Below are positions 53,501 to 63,580 of a DNA stretch of 64,000 nt, piece by piece. Made by a program: the position numbers and the translations under genes. Below the pieces are notes generated by a model that was given only the letters and a program-made list of their open reading frames with translations, was not told the DNA's origin and searched no databases. The first letter of the stretch is position 1. Each line of letters opens with the position of its first letter. This DNA comes from UBA668 sp963720695. GTDB taxonomy: Bacteria; Actinomycetota; Acidimicrobiia; Acidimicrobiales; Ilumatobacteraceae. Location of the stretch: contig CAVRGG010000004.1 in the NCBI GenBank assembly GCA_963720695.1, positions 1-64,000 on the forward strand. The letters run 5' to 3'.

Positions 53501-54241
53501 CGAGTCCAGACCGTCGATGCCGATGAACGCCACGGCCGCGCTGCGGTGCTCCGGTGCGACCCCGGCGACCAGCGCATCGACCAGGCGCGGCGGCAGCCAG
53601 CTCGCCGCGTCGTGCTGCGCCAGCCCGGGACGCGGCCGAGGGGCATGCGCCGCCGTGTCGGCAGTGACGACATGCAGACCATCCTCGTGTCGGACGTCCC
53701 TCGCGGTACGCGCTGCCGCGTTCGCGCTGAGGACGACCTCACCGGCTCGCGCTGCATGTTCGAGCGCGAGCAGTTCGGTGATCGGCCGACCGAACACGAC
53801 CTCCTCCGTCCACGGACCCTGCCATCTGCCGACGGTGATCGGTCCGTCGTGAACGGCGATCGACTGCCGCAACCGCACTCGTCCCCCCGGCACGTCCACG
53901 CTGTCCCGGGCACCGATCGCCCGCTGCATGCCGACCGCGCACGACACGGCGCGCTCCACGCGTTCGTCGGGATCGTCCGCTTGGATGACGACGAACAGGG
54001 CATCACCGCCGAAGCGAACCACATCCCCGCCGAACGCGTGGACGACCGCGATCAGGTCGGTGAAGGTGGCATCGATGGTGTCGAGCAGCAGTTCGGTACC
54101 TGCTCTCCCCCGGGCGACGAGCCGTTCGGCGAGGCGCGTGTAGCCCGTGATGTCGGCGAACAGCACCGCCGCGTCGAGGACATCGACACCTGTCCCGCTC
54201 GCGGTGATCAGCGGGCGAGGCACCAGCGCGGCGACATCCAC
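50558..54241 (-). CDS. Adenylate/guanylate cyclase with NTPase and TPR-like domains
   Basis: Very large cytoplasmic signalling protein of 1227 residues. A first class III cyclase domain lies at about 22-200 (AVLFADITGYTRLAERL with metal Asp, VVRFGGDALFVV). A second, diverged one is at about 235-400 (AAVAFIGIDGLDSIGGS, DVAGDGIAVLV). A STAND-type NTPase follows, with P-loop GTVGIGKT at about 446-453. The C-terminal half (about 760-1227) is helical TPR-like repeats. The layout matches actinobacterial cyclase/LuxR-like STAND proteins without the HTH. Start ATG 54241 is 6 bp downstream of the secreted protein gene. It converges with and overlaps the Crp/Fnr gene, which may sense its product. The second cyclase domain may be regulatory. 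Confidence 0.85.
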   Translation of the reverse strand: MDVAALVPRPLITASGTGVDVLDAAVLFADITGYTRLAERLVARGRAGTELLLDTIDATFTDLIAVVHAFGGDVVRFGGDALFVVIQADDPDERVERAVSCAVGMQRAIGARDSVDVPGGRVRLRQSIAVHDGPITVGRWQGPWTEEVVFGRPITELLALEHAARAGEVVLSANAAARTARDVRHEDGLHVVTADTAAHAPRPRPGLAQHDAASWLPPRLVDALVAGVAPEHRSAAVAFIGIDGLDSIGGSTQRFADVLVPVLDAIGEVAERFGVVPLCTDVAGDGIAVLVTSGAVAGEGDDVERVVGAVRQVVAAANRVGTVARAGVNAGLVFRAIIGHPERRTLAALGDTTNIAARVMKATPPGSVWVTAEALEQAPGLTPAWSSIPLVTRGRRASVIVGEVGTSAPGGLSDRRPVEFRGRVRELDVLRRRLGAMSNGVTEVVGTVGIGKTRLVREALTSVARRWWLLDCTVDDVGEPYGAAERLLALLPEDGDGGRMARVQEDAGTNLREVDAQRDVMVEHLASKLVQRLGTEPRVVVDLADHLDPGSRLVFERLAASAAASLVIVHRGGGAITIPEHVEHVIVEVGALDSTDTRAVVVDASQVPLADSAITRLVSASRGNPGFAVRLATHGGSGELPASLTALLAGEVDRIPSRLRTVARGAALIGVEVDLDGLSATCDLAGETLRRSIGELASIMVPDGRDRWRFRDEALVQALVASTPVRQRREMAGRLAAHLDGRGLSVAELIRVARAWAMAENDHFTLLSASRAGAGAAAIGAADEAADMFGLAWNAGRRLKSRDVIDLAERWSDAASACGREEEVARALAEATTWATAERQVSLLIRRARSASRAARIRSALLLLGRADRILATMPAHESGRDLLAVAVAVERGRVELDRGRAAAAARAVRGVLAIADRLGATRETAMALALVDEIDTAQGNRSRGGVGRRAHAIAADLGDDLLAGGIACNLGLAADNAGDWSEAQTWYSVGEAHFRRAGSSWSVALVALNRSTILLELGDADGAHRTAVEAQRELAAAGLTAATWAASTHAARAARRRGAAADAVTSIRRGSERLREMGETELACFRDVTLVEVLLLEGRARAAVEQARAMVEECDAFGAGHLLPIMARRHLALALCAVGDDAAAATMIECALDAARRVSADGEVCLCLQAKSLVDLAGHRELDVSSRSELEALEERLGVSAYPWFRIVTDRAQVSRRRSPEGDAGP

Positions 54242-54247
54242 CCCGGT

Positions 54248-55114
54248 TCAGCGCCAGCGCACGCCGCCCGGGCCGACGATCACGGTGATCGGGCAATCGG
54301 GCTCGAGTGTGCAGGTCAACGCGGTCGTGGTCTGCGTGGTCTCGTCGGTGACGGTGACCACGAGCGACGGATTACCGTCCGTCGGCACCCACAGCGGAAC
54401 GGTACCGACCTCCACCCGATGACCGAACAGGCATCGACCATAGACGTCGGCCAGCACCATGGTCGCGGCGAGACCGCGGCTGGCGACGCCGTTCAGGGGA
54501 TTGACCCACGGACGTTGGGGATCGAGGACGCGACGGGTGGACACGAGCGTTCGCACGTAGAGCGACTCGGAGGGGAACGAGTCGACGCGGATCACGGCGC
54601 GGTCCGGAAGCGGCAGGAAGCCATCGCGCGGCACCTCGTAGGGCAACCCGACCGATGCCTGCGTCACCGCGTCGTCGAAGCCCCACAACACCAGCGGTGC
54701 GAGCGGCTTCCCGCCAGCCTCACAGACGCTGACGACGTTTCCGACCGTGAAGGTCACCGAACTCTGGGTGAGGATTCCGTCGATCACTCGGCTTGGGCCG
54801 CCGGTCGCCAGAATCACGGGCTCCCCTCTGTCGGCTTGTGCGGAGACCGAATGACGCCTGACTCGTTCGCCGCAGGCCATGTCGTGCCCGAACCTGACGG
54901 CGTCCGCGGCGGATCGTTGCTGACGGCACTCGGCGGCCGCGTGCGCGGCCCCTGGCGTTGCAGCGGCCGCGGTGGGACTGCTCCCCACGGCGAAGCCCAG
55001 ACCGACCACGACGCTGAGCAGACCCCCTCGCACCTGCCGGAGCGAGAGTGGGACGGGCCAGTGTCGTACGCGTGACAGACGTGGCCGCGGGTGATCCTTC
55101 AAGATCGCTGCCAT
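54248..55114 (-). CDS. Secreted protein of unknown function
   Basis: A 288-residue protein with a long basic N-terminus and a hydrophobic signal segment (GGLLSVVVGLGFAVGSSPTAAAA, about 30-52). The mature part has four to five Cys residues (AECRQQ, DMACGE, VSVCEAGG, YGRCLFG, TCTLEPDCP), suggesting disulphides. DRAVIRVDSFPSESLYVRTLV and ASRGLAATMVLADVYGRCLFG suggest a beta-sandwich fold. I recognise no family. Start ATG 55114. It lies 6 bp before the cyclase start, so the two are cotranscribed; it may be a surface sensor or unrelated. It is divergent from the arginine decarboxylase gene. Confidence 0.65.
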   Translation of the reverse strand: MAAILKDHPRPRLSRVRHWPVPLSLRQVRGGLLSVVVGLGFAVGSSPTAAAATPGAAHAAAECRQQRSAADAVRFGHDMACGERVRRHSVSAQADRGEPVILATGGPSRVIDGILTQSSVTFTVGNVVSVCEAGGKPLAPLVLWGFDDAVTQASVGLPYEVPRDGFLPLPDRAVIRVDSFPSESLYVRTLVSTRRVLDPQRPWVNPLNGVASRGLAATMVLADVYGRCLFGHRVEVGTVPLWVPTDGNPSLVVTVTDETTQTTTALTCTLEPDCPITVIVGPGGVRWR

Positions 55115-55186
55115 GGACGAACGCTACACCACGATCCTGACACGGTGCTCCGAAAAAGCCGCCACCATCCGCTGCCAGGCCGTCCG

Positions 55187-55684
55187 GTGAACCTGCAGGT
55201 GACCGGCGCCCTCGGAGCAGGCCCGACGCAGTTGGCGGCGTTCGACGACGCCCTCATTCGCGTCGGTGCGGCCAACTTCAACCTCATCCGGCTGAGCTCG
55301 GTCATCCCACCGGGATCTGCGGTGACCGAGATCGACGGACCCATGCGTCCTCCCGGGGGTGGATGGGGCGACCGCCTCTACGTGGTCTACGCCGAACAGC
55401 GGTCGTCTCACCCGGGAGAGGAGGTCTGGGCGGGGATCGGCTGGGTGCAGGATCCCCACAGCGGCCGTGGCCTGTTCGTCGAGCACGAGGGCCCGAGCGA
55501 GCACTCGGTGCGCGCCGAGATCGACGCCAGCCTCGCCCATCTGCAACGCGGTCGGGAACTCTCGCTCGGGCCGATACATCGTCGGATCGTGGGCGGGCGT
55601 TGCATCGACCGGCCGGTGTGCGCACTCGTCCTGTGTGCGTACACCACCGAGGCGTGGCCCGGACTCGCTGTGTCGCCGACGTGA
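55187..55684 (+). CDS. Pyruvoyl-dependent arginine decarboxylase-like protein
   Basis: Decarboxylates arginine to agmatine, the first step to polyamines in some archaea and bacteria. The 165-residue proenzyme contains NLIRLSSVIPPGS at 32-44. Cleavage between Ser37 and Ser38 would create the pyruvoyl cofactor on the alpha chain. The pattern VWAGIGWVQDP and the overall length match the PvlArgDC family. Start GTG 55187; an earlier frame opening at 55091 adds a basic stretch antisense to the neighbour's start and is not used. It lies upstream of an SMR-type membrane protein, which might export a polyamine. Aspartate or histidine decarboxylases of the pyruvoyl type are less likely by motif. Confidence 0.78.
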   Translation: MNLQVTGALGAGPTQLAAFDDALIRVGAANFNLIRLSSVIPPGSAVTEIDGPMRPPGGGWGDRLYVVYAEQRSSHPGEEVWAGIGWVQDPHSGRGLFVEHEGPSEHSVRAEIDASLAHLQRGRELSLGPIHRRIVGGRCIDRPVCALVLCAYTTEAWPGLAVSPT

Positions 55685-55763
55685 CAGACATGGTCCGCCC
55701 GCTCGTTCAGGATCGCCACATGGAGGTCACCCGCCACTTCAACCCCGCTCCCCGGGACGCTCG

Positions 55764-56063
55764 ATGAGATTCCTCCTCGCCTCGTCGCTCGCGTTCAGCG
55801 TCGGTGGGCTGATGATGAAGCCGGCCCAGGGCTTCACCCGGATCGGCGCGACGCTCGGCGTGCTCGGCTGCTTCGTCGTCGGTGCCGCGTTCCTCACGCT
55901 CGCCGTGCAGCGCGGCACCTTGGGCACCACGTACGTCCTCGGCCTCGGTCTGGAGGCGATCGTCACGTTCGTGTTCGCCACGGCGTTCCTCGGCGAACAC
56001 GTCACGCCGCGTCAGCTCGCGGGAGTCGCGCTCGCGATCACCGGGCTGGTGCTGCTGGGCTGA
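55764..56063 (+). CDS. SMR/EamA-like small membrane transporter
   Basis: A 99-residue protein with four predicted membrane helices and the EmrE-like layout: LLASSLAFSVGGLMMKPAQG, GVLGCFVVGAAFLTLAV, TYVLGLGLEAIVTFVFATAFLGE and QLAGVALAITGLVLLG. The sequence AFLGEHVTPRQLAGVALAITG is close to the end of small multidrug resistance proteins. The conserved Glu of helix 1 in EmrE is not obvious here, so it may belong to a related DMT group. Start ATG 55764. Its 3' end overlaps the convergent radical SAM gene by 26 bp. An exporter of a cationic compound such as agmatine would fit the neighbour. Confidence 0.72.
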   Translation: MRFLLASSLAFSVGGLMMKPAQGFTRIGATLGVLGCFVVGAAFLTLAVQRGTLGTTYVLGLGLEAIVTFVFATAFLGEHVTPRQLAGVALAITGLVLLG

Positions 56064-57471
56064 CCGGGTCGACGCCGCTGAACGGTGACGGTGCCGCCTT
56101 GGGCCCGTGGCAGAAGCGGAACTTCTCGCCACTCCCGCACGGGCACGGCTGGTACTGGCCGCGCCGCTCGTCCTCGGCACGCACGGTCGCCATCACATCG
56201 GACGGAGCCTGGTTCTGTTGGAGTCGCTGCGCCATCGCCGTGAACGCCGGGCCCGTGTGCATGAAGAAGCGCTCGAGCCCTGCGCACAGGTAGTTGTGGC
56301 CCGCCTCGCCGTCGCGTGAGGTGATGAAGCGGTCCTTGGGACAGCCGCCGTTGCACAGGTGCCGCACCTTGCAGTCCTGGCACTGCTGGGTCAGCGCGTC
56401 GCGCTTGGCGAGGCCGAATGCCTTCTGCTCCGGCTTGGTGATCAGCTCCACCATGTGCGTCTCGTGAATGTTGCCGAGCAGGTAGGCCGGCTCCACGAAG
56501 TGGTCACAGCTGTAGAGGTCGCCGTTGTACTCGAGCGCCGGACCGGTGCCGCACGTCGGCGCATGGATGCACAGCAGGTGCCGGCCGAAGAACGCCTCGA
56601 GGGTGACGTCGAACATCTGGACGAACACGGTGCCGATGTCGTGGCGCACCCATTCCTCGAAGATGTCGATGAGGAAGCGACCGTACTGCTCGCCGCCGAC
56701 GGATCGCTCCGTGACGAGGTTGCCCGTCTGGGTGTACAGCAGCCGTTTGCGCCCGTCCTCGCGGACGCTCCACCCCTGGTTCGCGATCGCCAGGGTCTCC
56801 TCGCTCGCCCGCTCCACGATCGGGATGAACTGCATCCACTTCGCGCCGAGTTCGTCGCGCAGGAACCGGTAGACGAGTCGCCCGTGCTGTTCGTTGGCGG
56901 CGTTGACGGTGCAGAGGATGTTGAACTCCACGTGATGCTTGCGCAGCAGCCGCCACCCGGCCATCACCTTGTCGAACGTGCCCTGCGCCCGACGGTCGCG
57001 CCGATACGTGTCGTGCAACTCACGGGGCCCGTCGACGCTGAGGCCGACCAGGACGCCGTGCTCCTTGAAGAACTCGCACCACTCGTCGTCGAGGAGGATG
57101 CCGTTGGTCTGGAACGTGTGCTGGACGACCTGGTCCGGCCGCCGGTACTGCTCGACGAGCTCGATCGAGCGCCGGAAGAACTCGACGCGCATGAGCGTCG
57201 GTTCGCCTCCCTGCCAGGCGACGGTGACGTTGCGGGAGCGGTGCGATTCGAGCAGCTGGCGGATGTACTCCTCGAGCGTCGCCTGCGACATGCGACTCTT
57301 CTCGTTGGGGTACAGCGCCTCCTTCGACAAGAAGAAGCAGTAGGTGCAGTCGATGTTGCAGGTGGAACCACTCGGCTTGACCAGCAGGTGGAACCCTGGC
57401 GGGGCGTCGGCGGGCCACGACGTGATGGAGGGCGCTGTGGTGGAGGGCGCGGTGGGAGCGGTGTCGGTCAT
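56038..57471 (-). CDS. Anaerobic sulfatase-maturating radical SAM enzyme with SPASM and SEC-C motifs
   Basis: Converts a Cys or Ser in a sulfatase active site to formylglycine without oxygen. The 477-residue protein has the radical SAM motif CNIDCTYC with Cys38, Cys42 and Cys45. TVAWQGGEPTL follows, then SPASM-type auxiliary cluster cysteines (CIHAPTC, YSCDHF, CQDCKVRHLCNGGC). A C-terminal SEC-C-like zinc motif, PCPCGSGEKFRFCHG, is an unusual addition. ATG 57471 was chosen over an upstream frame opening at 57663. The only sulfatase in the window (62006-63496) has the matching Cys-type motif CTAGR, so it is the likely client, 4.5 kb away. It is just downstream of the first SulP gene on the same strand. 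Confidence 0.88.
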   Translation of the reverse strand: MTDTAPTAPSTTAPSITSWPADAPPGFHLLVKPSGSTCNIDCTYCFFLSKEALYPNEKSRMSQATLEEYIRQLLESHRSRNVTVAWQGGEPTLMRVEFFRRSIELVEQYRRPDQVVQHTFQTNGILLDDEWCEFFKEHGVLVGLSVDGPRELHDTYRRDRRAQGTFDKVMAGWRLLRKHHVEFNILCTVNAANEQHGRLVYRFLRDELGAKWMQFIPIVERASEETLAIANQGWSVREDGRKRLLYTQTGNLVTERSVGGEQYGRFLIDIFEEWVRHDIGTVFVQMFDVTLEAFFGRHLLCIHAPTCGTGPALEYNGDLYSCDHFVEPAYLLGNIHETHMVELITKPEQKAFGLAKRDALTQQCQDCKVRHLCNGGCPKDRFITSRDGEAGHNYLCAGLERFFMHTGPAFTAMAQRLQQNQAPSDVMATVRAEDERRGQYQPCPCGSGEKFRFCHGPKAAPSPFSGVDPVSPAAPAR

Positions 57472-57508
57472 GGTCGGTGCCTGGGCGCACGATAGCCGTG
57501 GCCCGGCG

Positions 57509-59219
57509 TCACGTCGCCCCAGCCACCCACGCCCGTGCGGCGTGGTAGGCGGCGAGGCTGGATTCACCGACGGCCGATGTGGACTCGAACACCTCGACGT
57601 CGCCGGCACTGGGCACCGTGCGATTGCGTTGCATCTGGCGGTTCGTGGTCGGATCCACGCCACTCAGGTACAGACGTCCGCCGACCGCGCCGAGGCGCGC
57701 TGCGTAGTCGGACAGCACGGCGTAGGACGTCGCCCCGAGCAGCGCTCGGCCGCGCAGTCTCAGCACGACGGCCGGGCGCACCGAACCCGTGGGGTCCGGC
57801 AGGTGCGCCTGCAGGGTCTTGGCGCCGGCGTAGTAGAGGCTGCCGTAGATGTCGAGCAGGATCACCTCGTGGGAGGCGAGCGACCGCGGTGCCGGCGTCT
57901 CGATGAACCGGCCGGCGGCATCCGGGTCCAGGCGGACGATGCGCAGGTCGAGCGCCTCCTGGTTGATCTGCATCATCAGGGCGAGCGCGACGCCGACACC
58001 GACGGCCGCGGCGACAGGCAGGAAGAGCGTCGCGATGAACGTGGCGATCACCGCCACCTGCGAGTTGCGACCGGTCCGCACGATCGCCAGCAGTTGACCC
58101 GTCCGCAGCGATCCGGCGGCAGCGACGATCAGCACCGCCGCGAGCGTCGACATCGCCACCGACCCGACCAGGCCGGAGAACGCCACCAGGATCACGGCCA
58201 TCCACACGCCCGAGAAGATCGCCGCCCAGCGGCCGCGTGCTCCGGCAGAGACGTTCAGCGCGGTCTGACCGACCGATCCGCCGACGGGCTGTCCGCGGAA
58301 GACACCGGCGGCGACGTTGCCGATCCCCTCGGCGACGAAGTCCTGGTTGGGGTCGGACCGTGAGCCGTCCGGGTTCGGGGCGGACTCGCTGACTCCGGCA
58401 CCCTGGATCAGCACGAGCACCGCCACTGCGAGGGCGCCGCTGATGACGCCGAAGCTGAGGTCGGACAGGTGCGGCAGCGTCGGCAACGGAAGGCCACGGG
58501 GAATCTCCCCGACGTCGCGCACGCGGGCGATGTTGTCGCCGCCCCAGATCGCCACGGCGATGCTGGGGACGACGAGCGCGATCACGGCCGAGTAGCTGGC
58601 GAGCCGCGTCCCGCGCGAGCCCGATCAGCAGCACCAACGCGGCCATGCCCGCTGCCGTCGTCCCCGGATCGATCCGGCCCGGATGGGTGATGAGGTCGAT
58701 GGCCTTCGCAAGAGCGAAGGAGCCCGAGACCTCCGCACCGAAGAAGTCAGCGAGTTGACCGAGCACGATGTTGGCCGCCACGCCCGAGAGGAACCCGATC
58801 ATCACCGAGTGCGGCACGAACCGGGTGTAGCGACCGAGGCGGAAGACGCCGGCGAGGATCATCACCACGCCGGCCAGCACGGTCAGCAGGAACAGCACCC
58901 TGGCCCGATCGGGCTCGGCGACCGAGCTCAGCGCCGATCCGGCGGCGAGTGCGGACGCGCTGGTCGTGGTGATCACCATCAGCCGGGTGCTGGAGGTGAG
59001 GCCGCCGCCGACGGGGCCGAACAGGCTGGCGTAGAGCCCGTGCACGGGGTTGACGCCGGTGAGCACGCTCGAGGCCATGCCGTCGGGCACGCTGCTGATG
59101 GCTCCGGGGATGCCGGCGATCAACTCGGACCGCGTCGTGCCCGGCTCGGGGGCGCGCCCGCGGATCCAGCCCTTGACCGATGTGCCGACGTCTCGGAGTG
59201 CGTTCACCCGTGAGGACAT
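57509..59219 (-). pseudogene. SulP-family anion permease with STAS domain, one frameshift
   Basis: Membrane anion transporter of the SLC26/SulP family, likely for sulfate. The N-terminal part (59219-58610) has GIPGAISSVPDGMASSVLTG and VPHSVMIGFLSGVAANIVLGQ. The C-terminal part (58600-57509) has more helices and an STAS domain with VILLDIYGSLYYAGAKTLQ. Dropping one C at 58610-58612 joins them as LIGLARTRLASYSAVIAL, giving about 569 residues. It is the same single extra base in a C run seen elsewhere. It is divergent from the second SulP gene and 38 bp upstream of the sulfatase maturase gene. The substrate may be sulfate released by the sulfatase; bicarbonate is an alternative. Confidence 0.78.
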
Positions 59220-59314
59220 TACGAGGATCGGCAGCGCGGCGACTCACCCACACCGGGCGATGTTCGACCACCCACCGCATGATTGCCTAACGTGGAATCC
59301 ACTCACCCCGACGC

Positions 59315-60988
59315 ATGGCCACTCGCACTCCCCTTCTCCCGATCCTGTCCTGGGGTCGCCGCTACCAGCGCCCGTGGTTGGCGCGCGATGTGATCGCCGG
59401 ACTCACGGTGTGGGGACTCGTGGTGCCCGAGGGCATGGCGTACGCCAGCCTCGCCGGCCTCCCGCCGCAGGCGGGGCTCTACACGATCCTGTTCTCGCTC
59501 GTGGCCTACGCGGTGTTCGGCACATCCCGCCACCTGGTCGTCGTGGCCACCTCGGCCACCGCCGCGCTGGTCGGCTCCACCATCGTCACCCTCAAACCCG
59601 AGGATGCGGGCCACTACGCCGCGTACGCCGGAGCGCTGATCCTGCTCGTCGGACTGCTGTTCCTCCTCGCCGGACTGGCCAAGGCGGGCTTCATCGCCCA
59701 GTTCCTCTCCCGACCCGTGACGGAAGGCTTCGTGTTCGGGCTCGCCATCTTCGTCGCGGTCGGACAGCTCAACAAGTTGTTCGGTGTGTCCAAGGGCGAA
59801 GGCAACACGTTCCGCAAACTGGCGCACATCATCGCCGAACTGGGCAATGCGAACTGGTGGTCGTTCGCGATCGGCGCCGTCGCGATCGTTGCGCTGTTCG
59901 GACTGCCGCGGCTGTCGAGAAAGCTGCCGACGGGTCTCGTCGTCCTCGCCGGCGGGATCGCACTCAGTTCGGCGCTCGATCTCGCGGGACGTCACGACGT
60001 CGAGGTCGTCGGCAAGCTCCCCAAGGGGCTGCCGTCGTTCGACTGGCCCGGTGTGGGCCTCAGTTCACTGTGGACCCTCCTTCCCGCCGCGGCCGGCATC
60101 GTCCTCGTCGCCTACAGCGAGGCACTCGGCGTGGCCGAGTCGTTCGCCGTTCGCCACGGGTATGACATCGACCCCAACCAGGAGCTCGTGTCCTTCGGCT
60201 TCGCCAACCTTCTCTCCGGACTCTTCGGCGGCCTGGTGGCCTGCGGCGGGATGTCGTCGTCGTCGGTCAACGAGGGCGCGGGAGCACGCACTCAGGTGTC
60301 GGGTCTCACTGCCGCCGCAGCCACGGTCGTGACCGTCGTGGCGCTCACCCCCCTGTTCAAGAACCTTCCCGAAGCAGTGCTCGGCGCGCTCATCATCCAT
60401 GCGGTGAGCCACATGATGAGCGTCGCCAAGCTCAAGAGCGTCTACCGGGTGTCCCCGGCGGAGTTCTGGCTGGGCATCACCGCACTGGTCGGCGTCGTGG
60501 CGCTCGACGTACTCCAGGGGCTCCTCATCGCGATGGCGGCGTCGCTGATCCTGGTCGCCTATCGGTCCAGCCTGGCCACCGTCACGGTGCTGGGCAAGCT
60601 GCCCGACCAGCCCCACTTCGCCGCGATCGATCGCAACCCGGAGGCCATCGGCATCGACGGGGTCCTCATCCTCCGCCTCGACGCGCCGCTGTACTACGCC
60701 AACGCCTCGTCGAACGAACAGGCGTTCAAGAACACCGTGCTCGAGTCCCCCACACCGGTCCGGGCGGTGATCTTCAGCCCCGAGGTCCAACACCTGCTCG
60801 ACGTCACGAGCCTGGAGATGATGGAGCAGCTGGTCCGTTGGCTGCACGACCGCGGCATCGAGGTGTACTTCACGCACGTCCACGCCGACCTGCGCGCGTT
60901 GGCGGAACGGACCGGCCTCATCGATCTCGTCGGGGCGGACCACGTCACCACTGACATCGCAACAGCACTCGAACAACTCGGAGGATGA
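59315..60988 (+). CDS. SulP-family anion permease with STAS domain
   Basis: Second SulP transporter, 557 residues, intact. DVIAGLTVWGLVVPEGMAYA near the N-terminus and FLSRPVTEGFVFGLAI are SulP hallmarks. Hydrophobic helices run to about residue 425, and the STAS domain follows (VLILRLDAPLYYANASSNEQAF, with a C-terminal TSLEMMEQLVRWLHDRG). It begins 95 bp from the divergent SulP gene. The HAD-family gene starts 3 bp after its stop, so the two are coupled. Likely substrates are sulfate or bicarbonate; the nearby sulfatase and maturase favour sulfate. Confidence 0.87.
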   Translation: MATRTPLLPILSWGRRYQRPWLARDVIAGLTVWGLVVPEGMAYASLAGLPPQAGLYTILFSLVAYAVFGTSRHLVVVATSATAALVGSTIVTLKPEDAGHYAAYAGALILLVGLLFLLAGLAKAGFIAQFLSRPVTEGFVFGLAIFVAVGQLNKLFGVSKGEGNTFRKLAHIIAELGNANWWSFAIGAVAIVALFGLPRLSRKLPTGLVVLAGGIALSSALDLAGRHDVEVVGKLPKGLPSFDWPGVGLSSLWTLLPAAAGIVLVAYSEALGVAESFAVRHGYDIDPNQELVSFGFANLLSGLFGGLVACGGMSSSSVNEGAGARTQVSGLTAAAATVVTVVALTPLFKNLPEAVLGALIIHAVSHMMSVAKLKSVYRVSPAEFWLGITALVGVVALDVLQGLLIAMAASLILVAYRSSLATVTVLGKLPDQPHFAAIDRNPEAIGIDGVLILRLDAPLYYANASSNEQAFKNTVLESPTPVRAVIFSPEVQHLLDVTSLEMMEQLVRWLHDRGIEVYFTHVHADLRALAERTGLIDLVGADHVTTDIATALEQLGG

Positions 60989-60991
60989 CAC

Positions 60992-61942
60992 ATGTCGACG
61001 GATCTCCTGCCCTCATGGCGTGACGGCGCGACGCGGGACGCCGTTCTCGCGTTCCTCGATGCCGCCGGCGCGGTACCGGTCGAGCAGCGCGTGGCCACGC
61101 TCGACAACGACGGCACCCTCTGGTGCGAGCGCCCGACGTATGCGCAGTTCGATTTCTTCGCCGATGCACTCGCGACCAGAGCGGCGGACGACTCGTCGCT
61201 CACGTCCCGGCCGGAGTACGCCGCTGTGCTGGACGGGGATGCATCCGCCATCGCCGAGATCGGCCTGCCCAGGGTCGCGGTGGCGCTCGCGGAGCTGTTC
61301 GCCGGCAAGGAACCACACGAGTTCACCCTGCTCGCCCGCGAGTTCATGGCGAGGGCCCGGCACCGTACACGCGGCGTGCCGCTCGCCCAGATGGTGTACC
61401 AGCCGATGCTCGAACTGCTCGACGCGCTCCGGCATCACGAGTTCTCGGTCTTCATCGTCACCGGGGGCGGCACCGAGTTCGTGCGTGCGATCAGCCAGGA
61501 TCTCTACGGGGTCCCACCGGAGTCCGTCGTGGGCACCCTGATCGAGTATGAGTACTCGCGCGACGGCGCCGGTCGGCCGCGGCTTCGGCGCACCTCGACC
61601 ATGGGCTCGGAGGCCAACGAGGGTGCGGCGAAGGTGGCCCACATCCAGACACAGCTCGGCCGACGCCCGATCTTCGCGGCGGGCAACTCCGCCGGCGACC
61701 GGGAGATGATGGAGTGGGCGTGCGCGACGGACCTACCGAGCCTCGCGGTGCTCGTCGACCACGACGACCCGGTGCGCGAGTTCCAGTACACCAGCCTCGC
61801 GGCGACGTTCGAGGAGGACGAGCCGATCACCACGGTGGCCGCCGGCCTCGGTTGGACGGTGGTCAGCATGGCGAACGACTGGAGCTCGGTGTTCCCGGGC
61901 GAGGACCCCTCATCCCATCAGGATGATGCACGCTTCAGATAG
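60992..61942 (+). CDS. HAD-superfamily hydrolase
   Basis: A phosphatase-type enzyme of 316 residues. The nucleophile motif LDNDGTLW has Asp38 and the acid Asp40. Motif II is VFIVTGGGTEF near 151-161, and motifs III/IV are PIFAAGNSAGDREMME near 230-245. A long insert between motifs I and II forms the cap. It resembles the HAD proteins found beside sulfatases or inorganic-phosphate recovery genes, but the substrate is unknown. Start ATG 60992 has GGAGGATG upstream and is 3 bp after the SulP stop, so it is cotranscribed. The stop precedes the sulfatase by 63 bp. Confidence 0.82.
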   Translation: MSTDLLPSWRDGATRDAVLAFLDAAGAVPVEQRVATLDNDGTLWCERPTYAQFDFFADALATRAADDSSLTSRPEYAAVLDGDASAIAEIGLPRVAVALAELFAGKEPHEFTLLAREFMARARHRTRGVPLAQMVYQPMLELLDALRHHEFSVFIVTGGGTEFVRAISQDLYGVPPESVVGTLIEYEYSRDGAGRPRLRRTSTMGSEANEGAAKVAHIQTQLGRRPIFAAGNSAGDREMMEWACATDLPSLAVLVDHDDPVREFQYTSLAATFEEDEPITTVAAGLGWTVVSMANDWSSVFPGEDPSSHQDDARFR

Positions 61943-62005
61943 GGCAGCGAAACTGGCAAGCTGAGGGCACCGCACCGCCGCGGGAGCCGAACGGGAAGGG
62001 ACACC

Positions 62006-63496
<1,491 letters not shown>

Positions 63497-63521
63497 CCTC
63501 CGCCAGAGGCTTGTAGCGTGG

Positions 63522-63549
63522 GCGGGGCCGGGTGTACTCCCGGCCCCGC
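63522..63549 (+). terminator. Terminator hairpin after the sulfatase gene
   Basis: GCGGGGCCGGG (63522-63532) and CCCGGCCCCGC (63539-63549) pair perfectly around TGTACT, 26 bp past the sulfatase stop. No T tract follows, as is common in high-GC actinobacteria. Confidence 0.78.
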
Positions 63550-63580
63550 TCGACGCCTCCCCCCGAAAGCAGGTCGACAC

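Noticed and set aside
51953..55075. A 1040-codon open frame on the plus strand
   Set aside because: It is antisense to the cyclase and the secreted protein gene, which have clear domains. Its composition (rich in Arg, His, Asp) is typical of a shadow frame in high-GC DNA.
59220..59314. Sigma-70-like promoters between the divergent SulP genes
   Set aside because: TAACGT-like and TTCGAC-like hexamers are present but at poor spacing (about 19 bp). The evidence is too weak to annotate.
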